Source: an uncultured Pseudomonadota bacterium
GTDB taxonomy: Bacteria > Pseudomonadota > Gammaproteobacteria > Burkholderiales > SG8-39
Assembly: GCA_903864555.1 (NCBI GenBank)
Contig: CAIPGJ010000692.1
Span: forward strand, 1 to 5,622
Length of the DNA stretch: 5,622 bases
Direction of reading: 5' to 3'
In this document: positions 4,834 to 5,622 of the stretch, piece by piece
Layout: every line of letters starts with the position of its first letter
How positions within the stretch are numbered: the stretch's first letter is position 1
The notes under the pieces: generated by a model
Database searches by the model: none
Told to the model about the DNA's origin: nothing
Seen by the model: only the letters and a program-made list of their open reading frames with translations
Position numbers and translations under genes: made by a program

Positions 4834-5622
4834 GCAAGCTGCCGCTGGAGGGGCTGCGGGTGGTGGAATTCACCCATATGGTGATGGGCCCCACCTGCGG
4901 CATGATCCTCGCCGACATGGGGGCGGAGGTGGTCAAGGTCGAGCCCATCGATGGCGACCGCACGCGCCACCTGCTCGGCGCGGGCGCGGGCTTCTTTCCC
5001 ATGTTCAACCGCAACAAGCAGAGCATCCGCATCAACCTGCAGTTGCCCGAGGGCGCCGACATCGCGCGGCGCCTGTGCGCCACCGCCGATGTGGTGGCGG
5101 AGAACTTCAAGCCGGGGGCCATGCAGAAGTATGGCCTCGACTATCGCAGCCTGTCGCGCGAGCGGCCTGCGCTCATCTACGCCAGCCTGAAGGGCTTCCT
5201 GCCCGGCCCCTACGAGAACCGCCCGGCGCTGGATGAGGTGGTGCAGATGATGGGCGGCCTGGCCTACATGACCGGGCGTCCGGGCGACCCTTTGCGCGCG
5301 GGCACCAGCGTCAATGACATCATGGGCGGCATGTTCGGCGCTATCGGCATCCTCGGCGCGCTGGTCCAGCGCGGCATCACCGGGCGCGGGCAGGAAATCC
5401 AGTCGGCGCTGTTCGAGAACAACATCTTCCTGGTCGGCCAGCACATGCTGCAGTACGCCATCACCGGCGAGCCGGCCGCACCCATGCCGGAGCGCAAATC
5501 GCCGTGGGCGATTTACGACGTGTTCACGGTGAGGGACGGTGGGCAGATCTTTCTGGCGGCGGTGAGTGATGCGCAATGGGCTGTGTTCTGCGACGCGCTC
5601 GGACTGGTCGACCTGAAGGCCG
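4830..5622 (+). CDS. CaiB/BaiF (class III) CoA-transferase, 3' truncated by window
   Basis: 264 codons are visible of a family that is usually about 390-400 aa. ATG 4830 is chosen because family-like sequence starts at once (LPLEGLRVVEFTHMVMGPTCG). Landmarks: LADMGAEVVKVEPIDGDR (27-44), NRNKQSIRINL (60-70), VVAENFKPGAMQKYGLDY (88-105), YASLKGFLPGPYENRP (117-132) and ALDEVVQMMGG (133-143). Asp135 lies where class III enzymes carry the catalytic aspartate (Asp169 in Oxalobacter formyl-CoA transferase), which forms the acyl anhydride and CoA thioester intermediates. The enzyme would move CoA between carboxylic acids in the cytoplasm; the acids cannot be told from sequence. No Shine-Dalgarno is seen, and the start overlaps the stop of a mini-ORF. 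Placement 70 bp after a Bug receptor suggests activation of the imported acid. A racemase of the same fold is less likely, given the LDEVVQ motif. Confidence 0.93.
   Translation, partial: MSKLPLEGLRVVEFTHMVMGPTCGMILADMGAEVVKVEPIDGDRTRHLLGAGAGFFPMFNRNKQSIRINLQLPEGADIARRLCATADVVAENFKPGAMQKYGLDYRSLSRERPALIYASLKGFLPGPYENRPALDEVVQMMGGLAYMTGRPGDPLRAGTSVNDIMGGMFGAIGILGALVQRGITGRGQEIQSALFENNIFLVGQHMLQYAITGEPAAPMPERKSPWAIYDVFTVRDGGQIFLAAVSDAQWAVFCDALGLVDLKA

Noticed and set aside
4743..5576. Minus-strand open frame of 277 codons opposite the CoA-transferase
   Set aside because: Shadow of the CaiB/BaiF gene, whose motifs are clear on the plus strand.

Overview
The window looks like chromosomal DNA from a GC-rich betaproteobacterium, most likely of the order Burkholderiales. 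The basis is two periplasmic receptors of the Bug/TctC family (hugely expanded in that order), a DUF1615 protein, GC-rich third codon positions, and a class III (CaiB/BaiF) CoA-transferase directly after one receptor. No membrane subunits (TctA/TctB), mobile element, rRNA, tRNA or CRISPR array is visible.

Layout. Bases 1-963 (+) are the 3' part of a DUF1615 gene with lysozyme-like motifs. It converges on a minus-strand gene for a secreted DUF5666-like protein (1690-1085). Bases 1691-2114 are a divergent regulatory region. It holds an AT-rich island, an inverted repeat next to a plausible sigma-70 promoter, and a 14-bp tandem repeat just before the Shine-Dalgarno of the first Bug receptor (2115-3104, +). 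A hairpin follows that gene. On the opposite strand is a 57-codon gene (3339-3166, -) too short for usual ORF cut-offs. Its -10-like box is placed so that the mRNA would be nearly leaderless, and a 15-bp palindrome abuts it.

Bases 3340-3757 contain no convincing gene. They hold a 7-bp tandem repeat, a second inverted-repeat-plus-promoter arrangement like that of the first receptor, and a predicted leader of about 207 nt with several clear stem-loops. A second Bug receptor (3758-4759) with a divergent ligand loop follows. Its stop overlaps the start of a 25-codon ORF (4756-4833), whose own stop overlaps the start of the CoA-transferase (4830 to the window end).

How the genes may work together. 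The second receptor and the CoA-transferase look like one transcription unit for capturing a small carboxylate in the periplasm and forming its CoA thioester in the cytoplasm; the permease would be encoded elsewhere. The first receptor appears to have its own promoter, with an operator-like repeat of the same N6-spaced geometry. The points most worth checking are the structured leader, the double ATGA coupling through a mini-ORF, the paired operator-like repeats and the unrecognised 57-aa protein. All promoter, operator and RNA-structure calls were made by eye, without alignment or folding software.
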